A stretch of 5,986 nt of DNA from Candidatus Zixiibacteriota bacterium (GCA_030642845.1 DAOWMZ010000130.1:1-5986); one strand, 5' to 3'. Positions 1-5,986 are shown, counted from the first letter of the stretch. A program made the numbers and translations. Notes: a model not told the origin generated them from the sequence alone.

Positions 1-153
1 ACATCTGTTGATGGTATGACTGCTGACTGGGCTAAAATTGATAATGATATCTTATCCAGGATTTCAAATCGGATTATCCGCAATGTTAAAGGTGTCAACC
101 GGGTCGTCTATGATATTTCCTCTAAACCCCCGGCTACAATAGAATGGGAATAG
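1..153 (+). CDS. guaA: GMP synthase (glutamine-hydrolysing), C-terminal end only
   Basis: This is the 3' end of a gene cut by the left edge: 50 codons in frame 1, ending in TAG at 151-153. The translation ends [17 protein letters not shown], which is essentially the signature C-terminus of GuaA (E. coli ends in KPPATIEWE). The preceding DGMTADW and the helix with [16 protein letters not shown] fit the C-terminal dimerization domain of the enzyme. GuaA converts XMP, glutamine and ATP to GMP in the cytoplasm, the last step of guanine nucleotide synthesis. The glutaminase and ATP-pyrophosphatase domains lie upstream, outside the window. A strong terminator follows the stop codon directly, so guaA seems to be the last gene of its transcript. 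The identification is secure because this tail is highly conserved. Confidence 0.95.
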   Translation, partial: TSVDGMTADWAKIDNDILSRISNRIIRNVKGVNRVVYDISSKPPATIEWE

Positions 154-154
154 G

Positions 155-175
155 GGGGCATAGCCCCTTTTATTT
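155..175 (+). terminator. Rho-independent terminator after guaA
   Basis: A perfect 5-bp GC stem, GGGGC (155-159) and GCCCC (163-167), closes a 3-nt ATA loop and is followed by TTTTATTT. G-U pairs with the first T residues can lengthen the stem. It begins two bases after the guaA stop codon, which fits intrinsic termination of guaA and separates it from the hydrolase gene. Confidence 0.8.
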
Positions 176-221
176 CGTTAGGTTGCGTATTAGTTTTTAG
201 AAATATTAATATTATTGATTT

Positions 222-1067
222 ATGAAATTTATTAAAATGTTACTCTGGCCCATAATAATAATTACCGGACTATTTTTATTTTTCGGTATATACCTTTATT
301 TCTCTCAGCATAAAATGGTCTTTTTCCCAATGAGTGATTTGGTTATAACTCCTGATGAAATCGGTTTGGAATACGAGGATTTATTTATTGAAGTTGAGAG
401 TAATGAAAAGATAAATGCCTGGTACTTACCTTGCCGGGATTCCGTTGAAATACCAGATAGAAAAGTAGTGCTATTTTGTCACGGGAATGACGGTAATATC
501 TCGCACCGTATGGAGACAGTTGAATATATTCTTGGTCTTGGTGCTGATATTATGCTTTTTGATTATCGTGGTTACGGCAAATCTGATGGCATCCCGGGTG
601 AAGAGGAAATCTATCAGGATGCTTTAGCTTGCTATAACTGGCTGATAAATCAAAAAAGTTACACATCGGAACAAATTATTATTTTTGGCCGATCACTTGG
701 CGGGGCAGTTGCCATTGATCTGGCAGGCAGAGTATCGTGTAGCGGTCTTATTGTCGAATCAACGTTTACTTCGGCTAAAGCCATATCTAAAAAGATGTTC
801 CCAATTTTCCCCATAGGTCTGATTTTGAAATATAAACTCAACTCAATTGATAAAATCAGCAAAATAAAATGCCCTGTTTTGATTACTCATTCTATGGAAG
901 ATGATATAATTCCGTATAAAATGGGAGAGGAGTTATTTAATGCTGCGGGTGAGCTTCGAAAATTTATAAAGCTACGAGGCAACCATAATGAAAGATTTTA
1001 CTTTCAGGATCATAATTATCGCAATACCCTGATTGAGATGATTAACGGAAATTATTCGGATTGGTAA
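222..1067 (+). CDS. Membrane-anchored alpha/beta hydrolase (BEM46/ABHD13/YfhR-like)
   Basis: This 281-residue protein is a serine hydrolase of the alpha/beta fold. Residues 7-27 form one hydrophobic segment (a signal anchor), so the catalytic domain is probably held at the cytoplasmic membrane, facing out. Visible motifs are the oxyanion-side HGN at 87-89, DYRGYGKSDG at 114-123, the nucleophile elbow GRSLGG at 156-161 (Ser158), the acid in HSMEDDIIP (Asp227 likely) and His255 in GNHNE. The triad is therefore complete and the length is normal for the BEM46/ABHD13/YfhR group. Members of that group are esterases, thioesterases or lipases of mostly unknown substrate; I cannot name this one's. The ATG at 222 has no recognisable Shine-Dalgarno sequence; the upstream 20 bases are almost pure A/T, so initiation may rely on an unstructured or very short leader. 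It sits between the guaA terminator and the prenyl synthase promoter, so it may be transcribed alone. Confidence 0.88.
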   Translation: MKFIKMLLWPIIIITGLFLFFGIYLYFSQHKMVFFPMSDLVITPDEIGLEYEDLFIEVESNEKINAWYLPCRDSVEIPDRKVVLFCHGNDGNISHRMETVEYILGLGADIMLFDYRGYGKSDGIPGEEEIYQDALACYNWLINQKSYTSEQIIIFGRSLGGAVAIDLAGRVSCSGLIVESTFTSAKAISKKMFPIFPIGLILKYKLNSIDKISKIKCPVLITHSMEDDIIPYKMGEELFNAAGELRKFIKLRGNHNERFYFQDHNYRNTLIEMINGNYSDW

Positions 1068-1072
1068 ATTTA

Positions 1073-1101
1073 TTGACAAATCCCTTACTTAGACATATTT
1101 T
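1073..1101 (+). promoter_or_regulatory. Candidate sigma70-type promoter for the prenyl synthase gene
   Basis: TTGACA at 1073-1078 is a perfect -35 consensus. Exactly 17 bases later TATTTT (1096-1101) gives a 4/6 match to the -10 box, placing the start of transcription near 1108 and leaving about 23 bases of leader. A perfect TATAAT at 1109-1114 is also present, but it lies 30 bases from TTGACA and 13 bases from the imperfect TAGACA at 1090-1095, so neither pairing has ideal spacing. The site lies in the short gap between the hydrolase stop and the synthase start. This is consensus matching only. Confidence 0.45.
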
Positions 1102-1116
1102 TTCCGAGTATAATTT

Positions 1117-1123
1117 AGAAAGG
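1117..1123 (+). promoter_or_regulatory. Ribosome binding site supporting a TTG start
   Basis: AGAAAGG at 1117-1123 lies 7 bases before the TTG at 1131. No ATG or GTG upstream is compatible with this frame, and the TTG-initiated N-terminus has the usual spacing to the first conserved block of polyprenyl synthases, so this purine stretch decides the start. Confidence 0.6.
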
Positions 1124-1130
1124 TAATTTT

Positions 1131-2003
1131 TTGGCAATTATAGACAGCAAACAGCTAAATGAATACACCCAGCCGATAAAAGCGGATCTGGATGATTTTG
1201 ATCAAAAACTGCACGATCATCTCCGGGGCGATTCCCCTCTGATAACTTCTATTGCTCAGCATTTGTTGCGTACAAAAGGCAAAAGAATCCGTCCGGCATT
1301 TCTGTTCTTATCTTCAAGAGCTGCTGATAATTTTACAGAAAATACAGTTGATTGTTCATTGGCAATCGAGTTGATTCATACTGCCACTTTGCTTCATGAT
1401 GATGTCGTTGATGAATCCGACCTCAGAAGAGGACAGGAGACTGTTAATTCCCAATGGACCAATCTTATTTCGGTTTTGATGGGTGACTACCTCTTTGCCA
1501 AAGCGTTCAGAATAATGGTTGAACCTGAATCTATCGAACTCATGCGGACTGTTGCCCGGGCAACAGAAAGAGTTTCGGTCGGAGAACTCCGCCAAATTGA
1601 AGAGACCGGTAACTATTCGCTCTCAGAGGAGGAATACCTGGCAATTATTGCGGATAAAACAGCGTCTCTATTTAATGTCTCCTGTGAAGTCGGACCGATT
1701 TTAGGAAAAAGCAGCAAAAGAGAACGCCAGAAATTCGCTCAATTTGGTGAGAAAATTGGTATCGCTTTTCAAATAGCTGATGATCTTTTAGATTTTACCG
1801 GTGATCCTGCTGTGACCGGAAAAGAACCGGGCAATGATGTCATTACCGGAAAACTTACCCTGCCTCTTATTTATGCCCTCAAAAAAGTCAGTAAAAACTC
1901 CCAAAAGGAGATGATTGCCTATCTGCAGAAAAGTAAAGAGAAGGTTAATTTTAAAAAAGTATATAAGTTTGTCAGAGAAAATGGTGGTATTGAATATGCT
2001 TAA
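1131..2003 (+). CDS. ispB: Long-chain polyprenyl diphosphate synthase (IspB/HepT type), truncated by an in-frame TAA
   Basis: This trans-isoprenyl diphosphate synthase adds isopentenyl diphosphate units to an allylic primer, making the C35-C45 side chain for menaquinone or ubiquinone. Motifs appear in order: GKRIRP at 50-55 (substrate phosphate binding), the first aspartate-rich motif DDVVD at 90-94 in the context HTATLLHDDVVDESD, LRRG at 98-101, the second aspartate-rich motif DDLLD at 217-221, and GNDVITGKLTLPL at 234-246. The small residue Ala85, five before the first Asp, and the strong likeness to E. coli IspB around this motif favour a long-chain product over farnesyl or geranylgeranyl diphosphate. 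The start is TTG, supported by AGAAAGG 7 bases upstream. The open frame stops after 290 residues (GGIEYA, then TAA at 2001-2003), short of the usual 320-330. All catalytic residues are retained but the last C-terminal helices are lost; the missing part continues in the same frame (see next entry). The gene may be a recent pseudogene, a truncated but active enzyme, or may reflect a sequencing error. Confidence 0.9.
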   Translation: MAIIDSKQLNEYTQPIKADLDDFDQKLHDHLRGDSPLITSIAQHLLRTKGKRIRPAFLFLSSRAADNFTENTVDCSLAIELIHTATLLHDDVVDESDLRRGQETVNSQWTNLISVLMGDYLFAKAFRIMVEPESIELMRTVARATERVSVGELRQIEETGNYSLSEEEYLAIIADKTASLFNVSCEVGPILGKSSKRERQKFAQFGEKIGIAFQIADDLLDFTGDPAVTGKEPGNDVITGKLTLPLIYALKKVSKNSQKEMIAYLQKSKEKVNFKKVYKFVRENGGIEYA

Positions 2004-2120
2004 AAGCGAGCTCATCAAATAAGTGAAGAGGGATTGGATGCAGTATCATCGTTAGAGTTATCCGAATATAGGGATTGCCTTGTCAATATGGTTCAATTTA
2101 CTATTGCTCGGGCTACCTGA
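2001..2120 (+). pseudogene. ispB: Detached C-terminal tail of the polyprenyl synthase beyond an in-frame stop
   Basis: Reading on in the same frame after the TAA gives 38 codons beginning KRAHQISEEGLDAVSSLEL and ending at TGA (2118-2120). This fits the normal family C-terminus: E. coli IspB has GSLEWTRQRAEEEADKAIAAL where this window has GGIEYA-stop-KRAHQISEEGLDAVSSL. The stop falls at one alignable position with no frame shift. With the stop read as an amino acid the protein would be 329 residues, the usual family length. TAA is one base from CAA, GAA and AAA, all plausible residues here. No start codon with a ribosome site precedes the tail, so it is unlikely to be made separately. Confidence 0.8.
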
Positions 2121-2170
2121 TAAATATTTCACCCTGAACATTTAATTATTGGAAATGTATAACAGACAAT

Positions 2171-4339
2171 ATGTTTGGTATGAAAAATCTGTCAATTGAT
2201 ATGCTGACCGGATCACCGGTTATAACCACTCTCGCATTTTTGGTTCTTGTTACGTTAGCGGTCTATCTATATCACAAAACCAATCCTCCATTACCAAAAT
2301 ATATTCGCATCGTTCTCGGTTCATTGAGGATTATTGCTCTGATTGCTCTTTTTATTGCTCTCTTTCAACCAATTATTAGTTATACCAAAGATTATTCACG
2401 CCAAAGAAAAGTAAGCCTGATGCTTGATCGTTCTTTGAGTATGGATAGGGTTGAATCGGGTTTATCACGAAAAGCCAGAATGGATTCATTACTCTCAACA
2501 AATTCCATTAGTTATCTTAATGAAGTATTAGATCTCTCAATTTATTATATTGGTGATAATATATCCAATAAAGCTTCCGAAGTTCATCCTGACAAAACAT
2601 CACTTGGTGATATATTTTATAATCTGCAGAGAATGCAGTCGGTTGAGCCGGACGACTATTGGATTTTGCTGTCCGATGGTAATTCTAATTCAGGCCGGGA
2701 TATGAGCAGTGTTGCCAGAAATCTACAAACACCAATTCTCACTGTTGATATGACCGGGGGATTTAATAGTTTTGATATTGGAATTGATAATATAGAGTTC
2801 AACCCGATTGTTTTTGTCGGACGGCAGACTGAAGTAAAAATAAGACTTGCCTGGCATGAAGCTCGCGGGAAGGATATCGAAATTTCGCTTATGGATTCAT
2901 TGATAGTACTGGACAAGAAATCATTTCCTATTAGCCAGGATGAGGGGTTTGGTGAAATCACTCTTAAATATATTCCTGCCAAGCCGGGACAAAAGCTGCT
3001 TAATATTTCAATACCCCAATTGACTGGCGAGGAGACAGCAGGCAACAACCAAAAATCTTTTTCTACTAAAGTATTAAAAAGCAAACTAATGGTCTTGTTG
3101 GCAGTGGATAATCCTGATTATGAAATCAGTTTCCTCAAGAGATTTTACGATCAATCAGATAAATACGATGTTGATCTGATTGTTACCGGAAATAAGGCCG
3201 GCAATCAGTCCGGACAGTTTCCATCACGCCAAACCGAACTTAATAAATATGATCTTGTTGTCCTATATGATCCCGATCCGGTAAAACTGGAATCAAGAAA
3301 AGGAATTATAAATTCTTATCTTAGTGAAAGGGGTGGAGCTTTATGGTTGTTAATGGGAAAACATTTTGCCGAGAGAGGTCCTGTAAGATGGCTAAATGAT
3401 CTTCTCCCGTTTTATCAATCCAATCGAGAAGCGATTCATTATATAGATTTTCATGGTGAACCAATCGAAGAACAATTATTCCATCCTGCAGTTAGACTGG
3501 CCGAGAGTATGTCTGCCATCCGTGATTCCTGGGCGACTTTGCCCCCTTTCAAATCACTGGTTGCCTGCGATGCTGAAAGTTCAGATGGGGTCATATTAGT
3601 CCGATCTTCTTTACGGACTCACAAAGGACAATTGCCTGTTTTAGGTTATAGACGTTTTGGTCCTGGAAAATTATTGGCTCAAACAAGCCTGCCTTTCTGG
3701 ACCTGGGGTTTTATAAATCTTGGATTTGGTGAAGATAACTTAATCTTTAATCGTTTTATAGAAGGTGTCTCAAGCTGGCTTACTGTTACCGATGATCTGG
3801 CTCCGGTTCGTATTTCACCCGATAAAGAAGTTTTCACTCGGGGAGAAAATGTTCGATTTGAAGGATATGCCTATGATCCCGGATTCAGACCACTAACCGG
3901 TGTTACCGGGATGGTTCGCTTAAACGGAGGTGAAAAATCAGAATCGTTTGAGATGGATCTGATAAACACTTCTGAAGGTAAATACAGTGCTGTCTTTGAA
4001 AACCTGACACCGGGTAAATACAGCTATGAAGCAACTATTGACAAAGACGGTCGTAATCTGAAAACCGAGCAGGGGACAGTCCTGATAGAATCATTCTCTC
4101 TCGAAGAATTTAACCAGAGCGGCAACCCAGCTGGTTTAAGTGCGATTGCCAGTCTTTCCGGTGGGAGTTATTTTACATATCAGGATTTTGATAAAGCTGT
4201 TAATGCAATTGATACTTCCTCGGTACATTTAACTTCTGATGAAGAATTCTCTTTCTGGAATAAATTCTGGTTATTATTGATTATGGTCGGGGCTTTGTCT
4301 GTTGAATGGCTGTTACGGAAAGTGAATCAGCTAATCTGA
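2171..4339 (+). CDS. Large membrane-anchored vWA / GATase1-like protein
   Basis: A 722-residue envelope protein. Two hydrophobic segments lie near the N-terminus (about 17-34 and 47-69), separated by the basic loop HKTNPPLPKYIR, and a third lies near the C-terminus (about 698-715), followed by RKVNQLI. Positive-inside reasoning puts the bulk of the protein in the periplasm. Residues 80-200 resemble a von Willebrand factor A domain: DRSLSM at 86-91 matches the MIDAS DxSxS signature, Thr143 in DKTSLGD may be the MIDAS threonine, and LLSDGNSNSG (166-175) matches the later Asp-Gly strand. Residues about 305-540 look like a class I glutamine-amidotransferase-like fold (YDLVVLYDPDP, RGGALWLLMG) but show no catalytic Cys after the GGALWLLMG strand, so this part is probably non-enzymatic. 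Residues 545-640 look like a beta-sandwich (SPDKEVFTRGENVRFEGYAYD). Similar proteins in Bacteroidota and related phyla often lie near MoxR ATPase, DUF58 or Bat genes; none is seen here. Function is unknown, perhaps envelope assembly or metal-dependent protein contacts. ATG at 2171 is used; ATG at 2180 is an alternative, and neither has a good ribosome site. Confidence 0.8.
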   Translation: MFGMKNLSIDMLTGSPVITTLAFLVLVTLAVYLYHKTNPPLPKYIRIVLGSLRIIALIALFIALFQPIISYTKDYSRQRKVSLMLDRSLSMDRVESGLSRKARMDSLLSTNSISYLNEVLDLSIYYIGDNISNKASEVHPDKTSLGDIFYNLQRMQSVEPDDYWILLSDGNSNSGRDMSSVARNLQTPILTVDMTGGFNSFDIGIDNIEFNPIVFVGRQTEVKIRLAWHEARGKDIEISLMDSLIVLDKKSFPISQDEGFGEITLKYIPAKPGQKLLNISIPQLTGEETAGNNQKSFSTKVLKSKLMVLLAVDNPDYEISFLKRFYDQSDKYDVDLIVTGNKAGNQSGQFPSRQTELNKYDLVVLYDPDPVKLESRKGIINSYLSERGGALWLLMGKHFAERGPVRWLNDLLPFYQSNREAIHYIDFHGEPIEEQLFHPAVRLAESMSAIRDSWATLPPFKSLVACDAESSDGVILVRSSLRTHKGQLPVLGYRRFGPGKLLAQTSLPFWTWGFINLGFGEDNLIFNRFIEGVSSWLTVTDDLAPVRISPDKEVFTRGENVRFEGYAYDPGFRPLTGVTGMVRLNGGEKSESFEMDLINTSEGKYSAVFENLTPGKYSYEATIDKDGRNLKTEQGTVLIESFSLEEFNQSGNPAGLSAIASLSGGSYFTYQDFDKAVNAIDTSSVHLTSDEEFSFWNKFWLLLIMVGALSVEWLLRKVNQLI

Positions 4340-4376
4340 TTAGATCAGCTCATCTGATGAGATCAATAATCTGATT
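4326..4376. repeat. Tandem 18-bp palindromic repeat at the convergent gene ends, possible bidirectional terminator
   Basis: Two 18-bp units lie head to tail: ATCAG + CTAATCTGATTAG (4326-4343) and ATCAG + CTCATCTGATGAG (4344-4361). A degenerate third copy follows, ATCAATAATCTGATT (4362-4376). Each 13-mer is a perfect inverted repeat around its central T, and the two differ at a symmetric pair (A to C with T to G), so the palindrome is kept. The array holds the stop codons of both flanking genes: TGA of the vWA gene at 4337-4339 and TGA of the minus-strand gene at 4365-4363. Several hairpins can form, including a longer one pairing 4338-4346 with 4361-4371 (GATTA/TAATC and GATC/GATC) around TCAT-CTG-ATGA. 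There is no strong T-run directly after it, so a terminator role is an inference. Confidence 0.6.
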
Positions 4377-4707
4377 TTGGAATATCTTTTTTATAAAATT
4401 TTGTCACTTCCTTAAGATCAATTTTTTTATTCAAAGCAATCTTTTCATCACTTAATTCAGTAACGCATTTTTGTATTTTCTCTGCACCTTTGATAATATT
4501 TTGTAAATACTTTTTTTGATCTTCATTTAATGAATCACTCTCATCTAAAAAAATCTCTGTATATCCCAATATTACTGAGAGAGGATTATTCAGTTCATGA
4601 TTCAAGGTAAGACAATGGGCTATATACGGTTTCAGCTTTTGATATAATTCAAGCTCATCGTTTATGTCTGATTCGTTATTTTGACTTATTTTATTAATAT
4701 TTGACAT
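4363..4707 (-). CDS. Small stand-alone HisKA (histidine kinase dimerization/phosphoacceptor) domain protein
   Basis: A 114-residue soluble protein if started at the ATG at 4707; a TTG at 4716 would add three residues but has no ribosome site, whereas GGA lies 4 bases before the ATG. From the ATG, residues 30-90 form the two-helix HisKA hairpin. The H-box is NHELNNPLSVILGYTE, with the phosphorylatable His at residue 37 and the NNPL typical of NtrB/PAS-type kinases. The second helix carries the usual IIKGAEKIQKCVTEL pattern. The catalytic ATP-binding domain (N, G1, F and G2 boxes) is absent, and the sequence beyond the stop on this strand does not continue it. The protein may be phosphorylated in trans, relay phosphate, or bind a full kinase or response regulator. 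It could also be the relic of a larger kinase. By hand count GC is about 26% over 4381-4716 (89 of 336), well below its neighbours, suggesting separate origin. It is convergent with the vWA gene and divergent from the dehydrogenase gene. Confidence 0.72.
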   Translation of the reverse strand: MSNINKISQNNESDINDELELYQKLKPYIAHCLTLNHELNNPLSVILGYTEIFLDESDSLNEDQKKYLQNIIKGAEKIQKCVTELSDEKIALNKKIDLKEVTKFYKKDIPKSDY

Positions 4708-4845
4708 CTTTTCCAAAAGTTATTAAAAATCCAACTATTATAATAATTATCGGTTATTTAGCACTTTTCCTTACTTTGAGTATTGCTTGCAGTGATAATG
4801 TTAGTGTATATTTCGTGCTGTTGAAACTTGCAGAAAGAGGATGTA
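4708..4845. promoter_or_regulatory. Divergent intergenic region with candidate -10 boxes on both strands
   Basis: This short A/T-rich gap must carry the start signals of two divergent genes. On the minus strand TATAAT occupies 4742-4737, giving a leader of about 23 bases to the ATG at 4707, but no good -35 lies 16-18 bases upstream of it. On the plus strand GATAAT at 4794-4799 is a 5/6 match to the -10 box; the nearest -35-like hexamers are TTACTT (4771-4776, 17-base spacing, poor match) and TTGAGT (4776-4781, better match but spacing too short). Both are consensus matches in A/T-rich DNA and are tentative. Confidence 0.3.
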
Positions 4846-5986
4846 ATGAAATTAGCTGTTATTGGCGCTGGATTGATGGGAAGAGCTGCGTTGTTTGATT
4901 TTGCACGAATTGATGAAGTTGAACAAGTTGGCATTTATGATATTGATGAAGAGTTAGCCGCTCAAATCGGAAATACCTATGGCAACGACAAGCAAGTCAC
5001 TGGGAAACTTGATGCCGGAGATGAAGATGCAGTTGCTGAAATATTGGCTGATTATGATGCGGCCATATCTTGCGTTACCTACAAATATAATCCCGGACTG
5101 ACCAAAGCGGCTATCAAAGCCAAATGTCATCTCGTGGATCTTGGTGGTAATAATGATACTGTCAAAACCCAATTAGAAATGAATGATGAAGCCGAAGAAG
5201 CGGGTGTAATCATTGTTCCCGATTGTGGACTTGCACCCGGTATGGTAGCGGTGCTTGTTGCTGATGGTGTTAAAAATTTTGATAAAATTGAATCAGTTAA
5301 AATCCGTGTTGGTGGATTACCTCAGTCACCGCGCCCTCCATTAAATTATCAAATGCTGTTCTCCGCCGAAGGATTGATCAATGAATACTGGGAGCCGTGT
5401 CTGATTTTACAGGATGGAGCCAAGCGGATTGTCAATCCGATGACCTCGGTGGAACTGCTTGAGTTTGATGGACTCGGTAAATTTGAAGCTTTTTATACAT
5501 CAGGCGGAACATCGACTCTGCCCGATACATATCTTGGGAAAATAGATTTTCTGGATTACAAAACAATCCGCTATCCGGGGCACTGCGGTCTTTTTAAACC
5601 AATGCTGGATATTGGAATGGCATCACGTAAAAAGATCAATGTAGAGGGTCAGGAAGTAGAGCCAAGGGCTTTATTTAAAGCGGTTCTTGATAAAAATCTC
5701 AGCTATGGCGAACCGGATATGAGTCTGGTGCGGATAGTGGTCGAAGGAGAGTCCGGGGGAGAGGATAAAATCCGGATTTATGAAATTGTTGATCGTCAGG
5801 ATAAAGCTACCGGGTTGACTTCTATGATGCGAATGACCTCGTTCCCGGCTGCAATAGTTGCCTGGTTGGCTGCTGCCGGACACATCACTGAACGGGGATG
5901 CAAGCCCCAGGAACTGGTCGTCCCGACAGAGATGTTTATTAAGCAACTAAAGAAACGCTCAATAAATTTAGTAATAAAAGATTCGT
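4846..5986 (+). CDS. Saccharopine dehydrogenase-like / lysine 6-dehydrogenase-like oxidoreductase, 3' end cut by the window
   Basis: The open frame runs from ATG at 4846 to the right edge without a stop (380 codons seen). AGAAAGAGG at 4832-4840 is a strong ribosome site 5 bases before the ATG. Residues 1-34 form a Rossmann nucleotide-binding start with GAGLMG (7-12); Asp32 at the end of the second strand (GIYDID) suggests NAD over NADP. Family blocks follow: VDLGGN (97-102), PDCGLAPGM (125-133), VGGLPQSPRPPLNY (155-168), TSGGTSTLP (218-226) and KTIRYPGH (239-246). The arrangement and these motifs resemble the NAD-dependent lysine 6-dehydrogenase of Geobacillus as recalled from family knowledge, which is about 386 residues long and aligns from end to end; probably only a few residues are missing here. 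That enzyme oxidatively deaminates the epsilon-amino group of lysine. Other members of this superfamily act on saccharopine or carboxynorspermidine, so the substrate is not settled. No other lysine-pathway gene is visible nearby. Confidence 0.88.
   Translation, partial: MKLAVIGAGLMGRAALFDFARIDEVEQVGIYDIDEELAAQIGNTYGNDKQVTGKLDAGDEDAVAEILADYDAAISCVTYKYNPGLTKAAIKAKCHLVDLGGNNDTVKTQLEMNDEAEEAGVIIVPDCGLAPGMVAVLVADGVKNFDKIESVKIRVGGLPQSPRPPLNYQMLFSAEGLINEYWEPCLILQDGAKRIVNPMTSVELLEFDGLGKFEAFYTSGGTSTLPDTYLGKIDFLDYKTIRYPGHCGLFKPMLDIGMASRKKINVEGQEVEPRALFKAVLDKNLSYGEPDMSLVRIVVEGESGGEDKIRIYEIVDRQDKATGLTSMMRMTSFPAAIVAWLAAAGHITERGCKPQELVVPTEMFIKQLKKRSINLVIKDS

Noticed and set aside
1131..2120. General reassignment of TAA as a sense codon to explain the prenyl synthase stop
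   Set aside because: No other gene in the window has an internal TAA, and the hydrolase appears to end at TAA at a sensible length, so a local event is more likely.
2121..2170. A possible terminator or promoter between the prenyl synthase tail and the vWA gene
   Set aside because: This 50-base gap is A/T-rich but shows no hairpin with a T-run and no paired promoter hexamers; GGAAA at 2151-2155 is too far from the ATG to be a good ribosome site.
2656..3084. A 142-codon minus-strand open frame inside the vWA gene
   Set aside because: It is antisense to a clearly coding region with recognisable domains, and its translation shows no family motif.
4841..4846. A start-stop mini-frame (ATGTAA) overlapping the dehydrogenase start
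   Set aside because: The purine-rich ribosome site ends directly against this ATG, leaving no spacing, while it is ideally spaced for the ATG at 4846. Chance occurrence is the simpler view.
4701..4898. A 65-codon plus-strand frame with a lipoprotein-like segment (LTLSIACS) starting at a TTG
   Set aside because: It starts antisense inside the HisKA gene, spans the divergent promoter region and overlaps the well-supported dehydrogenase start in another frame. It has no ribosome site, and the hydrophobic run is what A/T-rich DNA readily encodes.
5671..5946. A 91-codon minus-strand frame near the right edge
   Set aside because: It lies entirely antisense to the conserved C-terminal half of the dehydrogenase and resembles no known protein.
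1..5986. CRISPR arrays, tRNA or rRNA genes, insertion sequences or attachment sites
   Set aside because: I looked on both strands and saw no regularly spaced repeats beyond the short palindromic array at 4326-4376, no tRNA-like cloverleaf and no transposase or integrase motif.

Overview
The window reads as an ordinary bacterial chromosomal segment of moderate to low GC (sampled 60-base lines run about 33-48%). Housekeeping genes lie mostly on the + strand, and a few features look accessory or damaged. Some genes lack clear Shine-Dalgarno sequences, and there is a large membrane-anchored vWA protein of a type common in the FCB group and related phyla (Bacteroidota, Zixibacteria, Marinimicrobia and the like). 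That points loosely to such a lineage, but the taxonomic guess is weak and rests on family knowledge, not a search.

Layout from left to right: the last 50 codons of GMP synthase (guaA, 1-153) followed at once by a rho-independent terminator; a membrane-anchored alpha/beta hydrolase with a complete Ser-Asp-His triad (222-1067); a long-chain polyprenyl diphosphate synthase of the IspB type (TTG start at 1131) stopped by an in-frame TAA at 2001, with its conserved C-terminal tail still readable in the same frame to 2120; a 722-residue membrane-anchored vWA protein (2171-4339); a pair of covarying tandem palindromes at the convergent gene end (4326-4376); a small, very A+T-rich minus-strand gene encoding a lone histidine-kinase dimerization/phosphoacceptor domain (4363-4707); and a saccharopine dehydrogenase-like / lysine 6-dehydrogenase-like oxidoreductase that starts at 4846 and runs off the right edge almost complete.

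The genes do not form an obvious single pathway: purine synthesis, isoprenoid side-chain synthesis, envelope function and amino-acid redox chemistry sit side by side. guaA is insulated by its terminator, and ispB has a good candidate promoter of its own. I do not see a convincing new multi-gene system. The observations most worth checking are the nonsense codon in the prenyl synthase, the compositionally foreign lone HisKA protein, and the covarying palindromic repeat between the convergent genes.
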